A stretch of DNA of 64,000 bases from Mucilaginibacter endophyticus (GTDB lineage Bacteria; Bacteroidota; Bacteroidia; Sphingobacteriales; Sphingobacteriaceae), in NCBI RefSeq assembly GCF_003351025.1, contig NZ_QPCG01000005.1:23931-87930 (forward strand), in the 5' to 3' direction. The notes under the pieces were generated by a model. The model did no database searches. It saw nothing but the letters and a program-made list of their open reading frames with translations, and was not told where the DNA came from. Positions 32,661 through 41,827 of the stretch are shown here, one piece after another (the stretch's first letter is position 1; the number at the start of each line of letters is the position of its first letter). A program made the translations under genes and the position numbers.

Positions 32661-34937
32661 TTACAACTTAAATTTACCCTTCAAAGCAGCCAGTTTCAAA
32701 GCCATATCGGTTTCCGGCTCTTTTTCAACTCTTTTATTAAAGTTTGGCTTGTTGTTATTACCCTGTGGCCGACGGTCGTCGTTACGACGCTGGTTGTTTG
32801 GCTCGCTCTTATCGTTCTCTTTCATAGATAAAGCAATACGCTTGCGGTTCACGTCAACCTCGGTAACAGTCACCTCAACCTTTTGGTGTACTTTAAGCAC
32901 CTCGTTAGGGTCTTTAATGTAACGGTTGGTGATCTGGCTCAGGTGAACAAGGCCGTCCTGGTGAACGCCGATATCAACAAATGCACCAAAAGCGGTAATG
33001 TTGGTAACAATGCCTGGCAGCTTCATGCCCACTTTCAGGTCGCCAATGGCATTGATTCCATCGGTAAAGCTGAATGCCTCAAACTGCTCACGCGGGTCGC
33101 GGCCCGGTTTGGCAAGCTCGGCCATGATATCATTCAGGGTTGGTAGACCAACGGTTTCGGAAACATATTTTTGCAGTGGGATACTTTTACGCAGTGTTGG
33201 GTTGCCCATCAGGTCTTTTACCGTACATTTCATATCGGTTGCCATCTGCTCCAGCAAACCATAACGCTCCGGGTGAACGGCACTGGTATCAAGCGGATTT
33301 TCGGCATTATGGATGCGAAGGAAACCTGCTGCCTGCTCAAATGCTTTATCGCCCAAACGCGGAACTTTTTTCAATTGCTCACGGCGTTTAAAGGCTCCAT
33401 TTTGGTTACGGTACTCAACAATGTTTTGTGCCAGTTGCGGTCCAAGACCCGATACATAAGCCAGGATCTGTTTTGAGGCTGTGTTAAGTTCAACACCTAC
33501 CGCGTTCACCGCGCTGATCACAGTGTCATCTAACGAGGTTTGCAGCTTGTTCTGGTCAACATCATGCTGATACTGACCAACGCCAATTGATTTTGGATCG
33601 ATTTTTACCAGCTCGGCTAACGGGTCCATCAAACGGCGACCGATTGATACGGCTCCCCTAACGGTAACGTCATAATCAGGGAACTCTTCCCTTGCTACTT
33701 CCGATGCCGAGTAGATGGAAGCGCCACTTTCATTTACCATTACAATGGTTGCGCCTGCTAAATTCAGGTTGCGCACAAAAACTTCGGTTTCGCGGCCGGC
33801 AGTACCGTTACCAATGGCTATTGCTTCAATGTTGTATTTCTGGAACAGGTGCTGTACCGTTTTTTCGGCCTCGCGCGCCTGTCCTGCGCCTGTATGCGGG
33901 TAAATGGTAGTGTTTTCAAGTAACTTGCCCTGCTCATCCAAACAAACCAATTTACAGCCTGTACGGAAGCCAGGGTCAAGAGCCATTGTTCTTTTCTGAC
34001 CAAGCGGTGCAGCAAGTAACAATTGACGCGCGTTTTCAGCGAATACACGGATAGCTTCTTCGTCGGCTTTCTTTTTGGTAAGCAAACGCACCTCTGTTTC
34101 CATTGATGGTTTCAGCAGGCGCTTGTAGCCATCGGTTACAGCTAAACGAACCTGCCCTGACGCCTGGTTGTTGGCTTTGATAACAGAATTTTCTAAGATC
34201 TCCAAGGCGTCATCTTCCTCAGGTTTCAGATCAAGCCACAGGATCTCTTCCTTCTCGCCGCGGCGCATAGCCAGTATCCGGTGCGATGGAGCTGATTTAA
34301 CGGGCTCTGTCCATTCAAAGTAGTCTTTGTATTTAATACCGGCTTCTTCTTTACCTTCAACTACGCGTGATGCAAAAGTGCCTTTCTCTACAAAAAGCTC
34401 ACGGATTTTAGTACGTACTTCGGCATTTTCGGCAATGGTTTCGGCAATGATGTCCCTTGCACCGGCCAACGCTTCTTCAACACTGGCAACGCCTTTTTCA
34501 TCGCTGATGTATTCGGCAGCAATCAGTTCAGGATCGATATTGTTTTGCGCTAATAAAATATCGGCCAGCGGCTGCAGGCCTTTTTCGCGGGCTGCGGTGG
34601 CGCGGGTTTTGCGTTTAGGGCGATAAGGAAGATAGATATCTTCCAAAGTAACCATGGTTTCGGCTTCGTTGATCTGCTTCTCCAACTCGGGCGTTAATTT
34701 GCCCAGGTCTGTAAGCGATTTCAGGATAGCCTCGCGACGTTTGTCCAGTTCGCGCAGTTGCTGTACGCGGTCGCGAATGGTGGCAACCTGTACCTCATCC
34801 AAACTGCCGGTAAGCTCTTTACGGTAACGGGAAATGAACGGAACAGTGGCTCCTTCATCAAGCAGGCCTACTGTAGCGGTAACCTGTTTTTCGGCTACAG
34901 AAAGCTCTGCAGCTATTATTTTATAATGAATGCTCAT
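32661..34937 (-). CDS. tex: Tex-family RNA-binding protein with S1 domain
   Basis: A 758-residue protein from MSIHYKIIAAEL at 34937. Order of regions: Tex N-terminal helices (ATVPFISRYRKELTGSLDE), a YqgF/RuvX-like RNase H fold (KRTMALDPGFRTGCKLVCLDEQGK), helix-hairpin-helix segments (NAVGVELNTASKQILAYVSGLGPQLAQNIVEYR), and an S1 domain (KVGMKLPGIVTNITAFGAFVDIGVHQDGLVHLSQIT). The C-terminal tail is Asn/Arg/Lys-rich and probably disordered. Tex proteins act in transcription and RNA handling. It is convergent with prfA. Confidence 0.95.
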   Translation of the reverse strand: MSIHYKIIAAELSVAEKQVTATVGLLDEGATVPFISRYRKELTGSLDEVQVATIRDRVQQLRELDKRREAILKSLTDLGKLTPELEKQINEAETMVTLEDIYLPYRPKRKTRATAAREKGLQPLADILLAQNNIDPELIAAEYISDEKGVASVEEALAGARDIIAETIAENAEVRTKIRELFVEKGTFASRVVEGKEEAGIKYKDYFEWTEPVKSAPSHRILAMRRGEKEEILWLDLKPEEDDALEILENSVIKANNQASGQVRLAVTDGYKRLLKPSMETEVRLLTKKKADEEAIRVFAENARQLLLAAPLGQKRTMALDPGFRTGCKLVCLDEQGKLLENTTIYPHTGAGQAREAEKTVQHLFQKYNIEAIAIGNGTAGRETEVFVRNLNLAGATIVMVNESGASIYSASEVAREEFPDYDVTVRGAVSIGRRLMDPLAELVKIDPKSIGVGQYQHDVDQNKLQTSLDDTVISAVNAVGVELNTASKQILAYVSGLGPQLAQNIVEYRNQNGAFKRREQLKKVPRLGDKAFEQAAGFLRIHNAENPLDTSAVHPERYGLLEQMATDMKCTVKDLMGNPTLRKSIPLQKYVSETVGLPTLNDIMAELAKPGRDPREQFEAFSFTDGINAIGDLKVGMKLPGIVTNITAFGAFVDIGVHQDGLVHLSQITNRYIKDPNEVLKVHQKVEVTVTEVDVNRKRIALSMKENDKSEPNNQRRNDDRRPQGNNNKPNFNKRVEKEPETDMALKLAALKGKFKL

Positions 34938-35031
34938 AATCAAAATTCGGACTGCGAAGTTGAGGGAATAGGCTTACAATTCAAAAAAAGATTGTTAACA
35001 ATGGGTTGAAAGATTTTGATTGGCTGATATT

Positions 35032-35123
35032 TGTCTGAACCCGAATTTTTGGAATTAAAGAATTAACAGAATGCTATGTAAATTTGATAAATTCTTAAAA
35101 TTCGTTTAATTCGAGTTCAGACA
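35032..35123. repeat. Palindromic repeat, family F
   Basis: A 92-bp element with inverted ends TGTCTGAACCCGAATTTT and AATTCGAGTTCAGACA and AT-rich inner arms built of GAATTAAAGAATTAACAGAA and TTCTTAAAATTCGTTTAATT. It lies between tex and the dehydrogenase gene. Confidence 0.8.
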
Positions 35124-35171
35124 ACGCATAACTCATGGCAATCCTCAAATCCTATAAATCAAGGTTCAAAT

Positions 35172-36101
35172 TTACCCCTTCAAATCAACCAATTTCTCAG
35201 CCATTACTTCGCTGATTTTCCGGTACGAATCAAATGTCCAGCCGGCAACGTGTGGGCTTAACAGTACTTTACCGCTTTGCCTTAATTCTTCAAACCATGG
35301 TTGCTCGGCGAGGGCGGGGAATTTTTCAACCTCAAGCACATCTAAACCGGCGCCTAATATTTTGCCTTCGCGTATGGCGTTTAACACAGCGCTTACTTTA
35401 GCGGTTTTGCCGCGCGAGGTGTTCAGGAAAAATATCGGTTTTTTAAAGTGGAACAGGTACTCATCATCAACAAGTCCGTTGGTTTCGGTAGTCAGTGGAA
35501 TATGAAGACTTAGTACATCGCTGTGCTTTACTATTTCTTCCATACTCACCTCACGCGCATATTTATCGCTGAACCCGGTTTTATACTTATCATATGCGAT
35601 AACGTTTACCTGGAACCCCGAAAGTTTACGTGCAAAGCTGCCGCCCATGTGGCCGTAACCGATAATGCCTACTGTTTTGCCTTTAAGCTCATAGCCGCGG
35701 TTAGCTTCACGCAGCCATTTGCCGTCACGGATTTCGGCATCGCCACGGTTCAGGTTATTCATTAATGACAGTAATAAACCTATAGCATGTTCACCCACCG
35801 CGTCTGAATTACCTTCGGGAGCATTAATGAGTGTTATGCCTTTTTGAATGGCGTAATCTTCATCAATATTATCCATACCGGCGCCGGCGCGAGCTATAAA
35901 CTGCAAGTTGGTGGCGGCATCAAGTACAGCTTTATCCACCCTGAATTTTGAGCGGATCACCAGTCCGGCATAGTCGCCTATGATTTGCATGGCTTCGTCA
36001 ACCTTAATCAGCGGACGGTAATCGCAGGTGTAACCTTTAGCTTCGGCCATCTCCATAAATATGGCATGCACATCATCAACAATAAGGATATTATTTTTCA
36101 A
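35172..36101 (-). CDS. D-2-hydroxyacid dehydrogenase (phosphoglycerate dehydrogenase-like)
   Basis: A NAD-dependent dehydrogenase of 310 residues if the TTG at 36101 is the start; an ATG at 36248 would add 49 residues that resemble no part of the family. The domain begins with NNILIVDDVHAIFMEMAEAKGY. The Rossmann glycine motif is VGIIGYGHMGGSFARKLSGF, and the catalytic residues fit FLNTSRGKT (Arg), LDVLEVEKFPA (Glu) and LLSPHVAGWTFDS (His). The absence of a C-terminal ACT domain sets it apart from the long form of SerA. A TAAATTTG box lies 26 bp upstream of the TTG. Confidence 0.85.
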   Translation of the reverse strand: MKNNILIVDDVHAIFMEMAEAKGYTCDYRPLIKVDEAMQIIGDYAGLVIRSKFRVDKAVLDAATNLQFIARAGAGMDNIDEDYAIQKGITLINAPEGNSDAVGEHAIGLLLSLMNNLNRGDAEIRDGKWLREANRGYELKGKTVGIIGYGHMGGSFARKLSGFQVNVIAYDKYKTGFSDKYAREVSMEEIVKHSDVLSLHIPLTTETNGLVDDEYLFHFKKPIFFLNTSRGKTAKVSAVLNAIREGKILGAGLDVLEVEKFPALAEQPWFEELRQSGKVLLSPHVAGWTFDSYRKISEVMAEKLVDLKG

Positions 36102-36127
36102 CGTAGTATCTATTTTTTGTAAGAGGC

Positions 36128-36135
36128 CAAATTTA
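36128..36135 (-). promoter_or_regulatory. -7 box of the 2-hydroxyacid dehydrogenase gene
   Basis: TAAATTTG on the minus strand matches the Bacteroidota -7 consensus; no good TTTG is seen at the usual distance. Its place inside the long open frame supports translation from the TTG at 36101 rather than from the upstream ATG at 36248. Confidence 0.45.
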
Positions 36136-36260
36136 CAAAATGCAAGGGTATTAGCGGACAGGCTTTTATAATGACTGATGATTTTTACAGAGTGAATATA
36201 AATTCGATACAAAAGAGCGTCAGGGATCCCGATTTGCCCGCTATCCATGACTTAATCCTT

Positions 36261-36851
36261 TTACTTTACAACCCGCTTGGCGTTATCCTTCACAAAGGTA
36301 TCCCAGCCCGAATATGACTTTTTAGTACCAGCCTTTCCCGAACCCGACCCGGTAGGGATCCGCTGAAAAGAATGACAAACCGCAACGGCCAAACCGTCGG
36401 TAGCATCCAGAAAATCGGGAGTTTCTTTGAACTTTAACAGGCTTTGCAGCATGGCCGCTACCTGCTCTTTGGTGGCGCTGCCGTTACCGGTTATAGATTG
36501 TTTTATCTTACGGGGAGCATATTCAGTAATCTCAATATTACGGGATAATGCAGCTGCTATCGCCATGCCCTGCGCGCGACCGAGCTTAAGCATTACCTGA
36601 ATGTTTTTGCCATAAAAAGGGGCTTCAATGGCCAGACAGTCGGGGTGGTAATTATCAATAAGGGCGACGGTTTTTTCAAAGATGCGCTGCAGCTTAAGCA
36701 TATGATCATCGGTAACAGGCATTTTAACTACCCCCATGGCCAGCAGTTCAATCTTGGGGCCGGTTTCCTTAAGGATTCCGTAACCCATAACAGCTGTACC
36801 CGGGTCAATCCCCAAAATGATCCTCTCCTTTAAATTTATTGCCTGCTGCAT
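36261..36851 (-). CDS. ruvC: Holliday junction resolvase RuvC
   Basis: A 196-residue endonuclease that cuts Holliday junctions with RuvAB. The catalytic acids are in IILGIDPGTAVMGYGIL (first Asp), CLAIEAPFYGKNIQVMLKLGRAQG (Glu), and DATDGLAVAVCH (the last Asp pair). The C-terminus is extended by a Gly/Ser/Lys-rich tail (TGSGSGKAGTKKSYSGW). It follows aat by 18 bp on the same strand. Confidence 0.96.
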   Translation of the reverse strand: MQQAINLKERIILGIDPGTAVMGYGILKETGPKIELLAMGVVKMPVTDDHMLKLQRIFEKTVALIDNYHPDCLAIEAPFYGKNIQVMLKLGRAQGMAIAAALSRNIEITEYAPRKIKQSITGNGSATKEQVAAMLQSLLKFKETPDFLDATDGLAVAVCHSFQRIPTGSGSGKAGTKKSYSGWDTFVKDNAKRVVK

Positions 36852-36869
36852 AGGCTCAAAGGTAACTAA

Positions 36870-37508
36870 TCAAACTAAATTATTTAGCAATACATCCATG
36901 TATTGTTCACGGGATATCATCCGTGCACCCATCGATTCAAGGTGACCGGTGTGCACCTGGCAGTCGATAAGTTTGTAAAGCCCTGTTTGAGATAGGTGGA
37001 TAAGCGCCGTTTTTGAAGCGTTGCTAACGCGGCTAAACATACTTTCGCCGCAAAAAACATCACCCACGTGTACCCCGTAAAGGCCGCCAACGAGTTCATC
37101 GTTTTGCCATACTTCAACAGAATGGGCATAACCTTCAGCATGCAAACGGTTATAAGCGGCTATCATATCGGGAACTATCCAGGTACCATCCTGCCCCTCA
37201 CGCGGAGCAGTTGAGCAGGCGCTTATCACATCGTTAAAACAAGTATCAACCGTAACCCGCAATTTGCCCGAACGCAATACCTGCCGCATGGATTTGGATA
37301 CTTTTAACTCTTCAGGATATAACACAAAACGCTCATGGGGCGAGTACCACAAAATAGGCGTATCATCGCTATACCAGGGAAAAATCCCGTTTTGATAAGC
37401 CAGCAGCAAACGTTCGGTACTCAGGTCGCCGCCAACAGCCAAAAGCCCGTCTGGTTCGGCCAGATCGGGCTTCGGAAATATTAAACGTTCGTCGAGCCTG
37501 AATATCAT
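36870..37508 (-). CDS. aat: Leucyl/phenylalanyl-tRNA--protein transferase
   Basis: A 212-residue enzyme that adds Leu or Phe to N-terminal Lys or Arg of proteins, marking them for ClpS-ClpAP (N-degron pathway). Conserved blocks are DGLLAVGGDLSTERLLLAYQNGIFPWYSDDTPILWYSPHERFVL, the central GQDGTWIVPDMIAAYNRLHAEGYAHSVEVW, and GGLYGVHVGDVFCGESMFSRVSNASKTALIHL. MIFRLDERL at 37508 is the likely start, though the frame extends to 37517. It lies directly between a DUF3857 gene and ruvC. Confidence 0.95.
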   Translation of the reverse strand: MIFRLDERLIFPKPDLAEPDGLLAVGGDLSTERLLLAYQNGIFPWYSDDTPILWYSPHERFVLYPEELKVSKSMRQVLRSGKLRVTVDTCFNDVISACSTAPREGQDGTWIVPDMIAAYNRLHAEGYAHSVEVWQNDELVGGLYGVHVGDVFCGESMFSRVSNASKTALIHLSQTGLYKLIDCQVHTGHLESMGARMISREQYMDVLLNNLV

Positions 37509-37519
37509 CAGGCGCAAAT

Positions 37520-39457
37520 TTATGCTTTACGGCGTATCACCAGCTTTTTATTTTGGGCTTTGGCAATAGCATCCATATAAACCTGCATTTCGGTGTATTT
37601 GGCAGCAGGGATCACATGATTTTTTAAATTGAATTTGGTTGTACTTACCACCTGGTTTTTAGCTGCATCATAAACATACTTAACATCATAAGTGCCATAG
37701 GTAAACTTCAGGCTCTGGTCGGCAGGCATGGCGTCAATTTCAAAACCGGCGGGCAAATCAATCGTGGTAACGCATGTTTTTAACATTGGGATTTCAAAAA
37801 AGAAATCACTTTTACGTTTTTCGAGTACCGGTACGGTTGTCTTCCATAAATCGAACACCCGGGGCCTGTAAAATTGCTTATTACCGGCTGATACATCACA
37901 AAACTTGTCATATTCCAGGTCGATATCTACTTCTTTAACACCATCTTTATCAGTTGAGGGCTTAAACTCAAAAAGCGATGGCTGCTTCATATTAAGCATG
38001 CGCATAAGGTATTGTTTCTGTTCGTCGGTTTTTAATGAGGCTATACCCAGGTAATCAGAACGATATTCGCCGGTACTTGAAATTTTGAGCTGGGCCTTCG
38101 CGCCGCCTTCCGCGTCAAGTACTATATGTACTTCGGAGTTCAGCTGATTGTCAACATCGATACTGCGGGGAGTTTTAACAAGCTTGCCGCCATCTTCTGT
38201 AACCAGCAGTGCATACCTGTTTTCGGTAAACGGACCAAGTTTGCCAAATGGCTTTTGCATATTGGTACATTCCAGCCAGGTGGTATCACTTTTGAAAGGC
38301 ACGCACAAAATAATATGATTAAACGGGTCACTCGGAAAAGCCGGATCAGCAGGTTCTTCGTTGGAGCCTGCATTTATTATTGCATAATATGAAGGTATAT
38401 TAACAGCTTTCAATAAGGCATACATATAATTTGAAAGCGCTTTACAATCCCCATATTTTTTCTGATCCACAAATGTGGCCGGGAAAGGTTTTAAACCGCC
38501 AATACCTAACTGGATGCTCACATAACGCATGTTTTGCTGCATGTACTGATACAAAAATTTGACTTTCTCCTTATCCGTTTTAATATCTGCCGTCATTTTT
38601 TTGATCTCCTCAACCCGCTCAGGGCTGAGGCTGCAAACATCGGCGTTAAGTGCCTGCTGCCACTTTCCATAGTTTTGCCAGGTACTGATATCGCCCGGAA
38701 TGCCTCCGTATTGAAAGGTATTTGTTGCAAACATAACTTTCGGCATAACCTGCCAGGAAACGGCATCATCTTCGGGCTTTATCGCTTTTAAGTTTTTTAC
38801 GTGCCAGGTGTATTTTTCAAATTCGCCGGCCGGTGTTTTTTCGGGCTTAATGGCAGTGTTTTTGTTCATATACCTGAAACCAACAGCAGGATTTACCAAA
38901 ACCGAGTATTCTGCACTTTGCACAGCGCTTTCGGGTGTAAGTATCTGCCACTCGCCCAAATCAAGATAACTGTTCAGATCCTGCTCAAAAATAACTTCGA
39001 TAGTAGCCGGGTATGTAGATACCGTATGGCCCACATACAATACCCTGTCGTCTGTTACAATCGAGATCCCATCGGTTGCAGCGTGGTCATAAAAATCACT
39101 TTTGCGATATTTTTTAATCATTGTACCGCCGGCGTTATACACCAGCATTTGCGCATCCTCAACACTAATGAATTTTTTATCATAACCCAGGGCAATTTGC
39201 GCGGCCTCATCTCCTTTCTCGTTTAAAACGGCTATGATAGCATGATGCTTTTTGACCATTTTACCCGCTGCTTTAACGGTGATCTCATCTGATGAGTAGC
39301 GCACCACCGAGTTTGCATCCTCTTTCAATGAATCCGGAATAGTTGAGGCTACGTAAAGATCTTTAGGGATGGTTTTATCCTGGCTATAGCTTTTAACGAC
39401 TAAAACAAACATGGCTGCCGCGGTTAGCAGCAGCCTGTTAAAATATTTACTGATCAT
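37520..39457 (-). CDS. DUF3857 transglutaminase-like protein (intact triad)
   Basis: A 645-residue secreted protein (signal peptide about 1-25). The N-terminal DUF3857 region (KHHAIIAVLNEKGDEAAQI, then EQDLNSYLDLGEW) is followed by a transglutaminase-like core. The catalytic triad fits C338 in QKKYGDCKALSNYM, H381 in DPFNHIILCVP, and E396 in TWLECTNMQKPFG. The last third matches the DUF3858 region. Such proteins are widespread in Bacteroidota and their substrates are unknown. It lies 8 bp downstream of a paralogue in which the triad is lost. Confidence 0.88.
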   Translation of the reverse strand: MISKYFNRLLLTAAAMFVLVVKSYSQDKTIPKDLYVASTIPDSLKEDANSVVRYSSDEITVKAAGKMVKKHHAIIAVLNEKGDEAAQIALGYDKKFISVEDAQMLVYNAGGTMIKKYRKSDFYDHAATDGISIVTDDRVLYVGHTVSTYPATIEVIFEQDLNSYLDLGEWQILTPESAVQSAEYSVLVNPAVGFRYMNKNTAIKPEKTPAGEFEKYTWHVKNLKAIKPEDDAVSWQVMPKVMFATNTFQYGGIPGDISTWQNYGKWQQALNADVCSLSPERVEEIKKMTADIKTDKEKVKFLYQYMQQNMRYVSIQLGIGGLKPFPATFVDQKKYGDCKALSNYMYALLKAVNIPSYYAIINAGSNEEPADPAFPSDPFNHIILCVPFKSDTTWLECTNMQKPFGKLGPFTENRYALLVTEDGGKLVKTPRSIDVDNQLNSEVHIVLDAEGGAKAQLKISSTGEYRSDYLGIASLKTDEQKQYLMRMLNMKQPSLFEFKPSTDKDGVKEVDIDLEYDKFCDVSAGNKQFYRPRVFDLWKTTVPVLEKRKSDFFFEIPMLKTCVTTIDLPAGFEIDAMPADQSLKFTYGTYDVKYVYDAAKNQVVSTTKFNLKNHVIPAAKYTEMQVYMDAIAKAQNKKLVIRRKA

Positions 39458-39465
39458 ATTTCTCG

Positions 39466-41391
39466 TTATGACTTTTTGAGCACTATTTGCTCGTTAAGCA
39501 TTTCGTACATTTTTTTACAGAACTCATGAAAATCTGAGTACTCTTCTTTAAAGTATATCGATTTTTTGTGGTCGATATTAAGGCGCACCATAATCTGCCC
39601 ATCCTGTTCGGCTACCATCCGTTTAAAAACTATTGAATTATCGGGAGTGGCCATACTTACGCTTTTAGGCAATGCGTCAACCTTATAACCTGCAGGTAGT
39701 TTAAAAATACCGGTTATGGCGTAATTGTCACGATAGCCAAAGTTGATGTCGGTTGTACGGTTCTCGCTTAAAAACGGGTTTTTATTCAGATCGGTGAACA
39801 GGTTTGAATTAAAGTAGATATAGTTATCATCCGAACCGGTAAGATCAAGATCGAAGTTGATATTTTGACGTACCGGTAGTGTATCAATATCTATGTCTTG
39901 AATTTTTAGCGATGATATTTTGAGGTTGTTATTATTATCGCGCAGGTTTTCGATGTACTTTTTCTCGCCATCGGTTTTATAATTCCTTATTACATTGATC
40001 CTGTTGTAGGCAAAGCTGCTGATATCGGCACTTCCGGCCATTTTGCCATCGGGCTTAATTTCGGCGTTGATCAAAACCACCTGCCTCACCGGGTTTGTGG
40101 TTTGCAAAAACGTCATGTCATAAACGTTATCGGCTTTATTGATTAAAAAACCGAACGAGTTAAGGAAATTATATGGCACCTGGTTGTAAAGGTTGTATTT
40201 ACTTGTAGCATCGAGTACATAATATTTCGCGCTATCTACGGGGATATATGCCACTGTGCTGTTAAACTGATATGAGTTTGGATAAGCCGGGTTTATACGG
40301 CCATGCTTGCGGGTACTTACCATCATTGGGTAAACCTTTAAACCCGATTTTTGGAGCAAATGGTAAAGGATCAGGTTTACTTCTGTTGAGTTACCTGTTT
40401 TCTTTTCCCATGCCTTAACTGTACCATCGTTGGTTGTGTTATCATAGTTCTCGTCCCACTTCATGGTGTTTTTAACCTCGTTAAAAATGTAGGCTATTTT
40501 CTCGTCGTCGGTTTTGAAAGTTTTAGCTTTAGCTACAATGGTTTCTTCGCCGGTAAGCTTACGGTTAAGCTGCTCGCCAAAATCCTCCCATTTAACAACG
40601 TTTTCGCCAACCTTTGTCCAGGTATCGGAAAAGCTGTGCATAAACGTTCCGCGGATACTTAATAACTGGAAAAGGATCCGTTCGGAATTATCGGTTACGG
40701 CATCCATATAGGGTTCTTCCTTTACCGATGGTATATTGGCCATAGCCTGCGTATGCGTATTGCTGCCCGACATTTTATCAACCACCAGCGGGTAATGAAG
40801 GTTCACCAGGTTTTTATAAGTGAGAATATCCGGAATATTGGTATTAAGCTCGCTGTATCGCGTTGGCAGGTCGCCCTGGAAATACCAATCCGGAAAATCA
40901 ACCAGGCTGGCAATGGTATGCCTGTATTTGAATTCGATGATACTACCAGGTTTTACATTAGGAAACGAAAAAACTATTGCCGAACGGTTTTTATCAACGG
41001 CTTGTGTAAAAATCTGTTTTTTATCAACCTTAATAGGCGTAGCCACGCCGTTTTCGAGGTTAATGGTTTCGGCCTGTAGCCCGGTTATAAACTCAGCGTG
41101 GTTAACACTGTAATAAGTTAAGCGAATATTGGCCTCATCCTTGCCATTATCGTTAAATATCTTGATACGCTTGTGCCTTTCAAATATGATCTGATATTGT
41201 GTATCAAAATACACCTCGCCTTTGTCAAAAAGGACTTCGGCATTGGCATCTTTTTCAAAATCGCAGGCCTTCATTTCCAGGTCGGCTTTGTCAACCTTGC
41301 CAAAGGCTTGGGCGGTTGGAATAGCAGGAGCTTGTGCTTTTACAGCAGTTGCAAAGGCTCCCATTGCAATAAGGGTTAATAACTTATTCAT
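39466..41391 (-). CDS. DUF3857 protein with degenerate transglutaminase triad
   Basis: A 641-residue secreted paralogue (signal peptide about 1-20) of the next gene. It has the same layout: DUF3857 (YQIIFERHKRIKIFNDNGKDEANIRL), a transglutaminase-like core and a C-terminal beta domain. In the core, the expected catalytic Cys is Ser (S335 in KKTGNSTEVNLIL) and the expected His is Ser (S378 in YQFNSTVAYI); the Asp remains (D394 in YYVLDAT). It is probably a pseudoenzyme acting with, or as a scaffold for, the intact protein. The gap to the intact gene is 8 bp, so they form an operon. Confidence 0.86.
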   Translation of the reverse strand: MNKLLTLIAMGAFATAVKAQAPAIPTAQAFGKVDKADLEMKACDFEKDANAEVLFDKGEVYFDTQYQIIFERHKRIKIFNDNGKDEANIRLTYYSVNHAEFITGLQAETINLENGVATPIKVDKKQIFTQAVDKNRSAIVFSFPNVKPGSIIEFKYRHTIASLVDFPDWYFQGDLPTRYSELNTNIPDILTYKNLVNLHYPLVVDKMSGSNTHTQAMANIPSVKEEPYMDAVTDNSERILFQLLSIRGTFMHSFSDTWTKVGENVVKWEDFGEQLNRKLTGEETIVAKAKTFKTDDEKIAYIFNEVKNTMKWDENYDNTTNDGTVKAWEKKTGNSTEVNLILYHLLQKSGLKVYPMMVSTRKHGRINPAYPNSYQFNSTVAYIPVDSAKYYVLDATSKYNLYNQVPYNFLNSFGFLINKADNVYDMTFLQTTNPVRQVVLINAEIKPDGKMAGSADISSFAYNRINVIRNYKTDGEKKYIENLRDNNNNLKISSLKIQDIDIDTLPVRQNINFDLDLTGSDDNYIYFNSNLFTDLNKNPFLSENRTTDINFGYRDNYAITGIFKLPAGYKVDALPKSVSMATPDNSIVFKRMVAEQDGQIMVRLNIDHKKSIYFKEEYSDFHEFCKKMYEMLNEQIVLKKS

Positions 41392-41827
41392 TTAAATTAA
41401 TTGTAAGGGTTTAGCTATAATGTAATTGGTTTGAGTTTGCTAATAGGGTATTAAGAATTATACTTGCCGGACATGCAAGGGCGCTAACTGGCTCATGCCC
41501 GTTTCACGATTGGTAATTCGACTTATAAAATAGGAAAATTGAAAATGCGCTTCGCGCTTTCGATACGTTATCGGGTAACGTAAATAGGACTGTACTAAAC
41601 AGCAGCATTAAAAGCCTGTTCATCGTGATGAGGTTTAATCAAATCAAAAATAATAATTAACCTGATATTTAAAAGCGAAATTTTTTAGCCATTTTGTTTA
41701 TTTGCTAAAAATGTAATCTATGTCACGAATTAGCCGGCGCCATGTTATTTTGACATTAAAATTTCATATCGCGCAGCGGTTTACGTACATTTATTCAATT
41801 GGCACTTTGATTGATATATAGTAATTA
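41392..41827. other. 436-bp gap before hflX, no gene seen
   Basis: I see no open frame, tRNA or strong terminator here. A small palindromic stretch (GCGCTTCGCGC near 41550) and TTATCGGGTAACG resemble fragments of intergenic repeats. The last 100 bp are AT-rich and should hold the hflX promoter, but I cannot place a consensus box with confidence. Confidence 0.5.

Noticed and set aside
32493..32831. Forward 112-residue frame after prfA
   Set aside because: It runs through a palindromic repeat and then antisense through tex; no domain or start signal.
35172..36248. Dehydrogenase start at the ATG at 36248
   Set aside because: The first 49 residues resemble no part of the family, and a TAAATTTG box lies inside them; a TTG at 36101 fits better.
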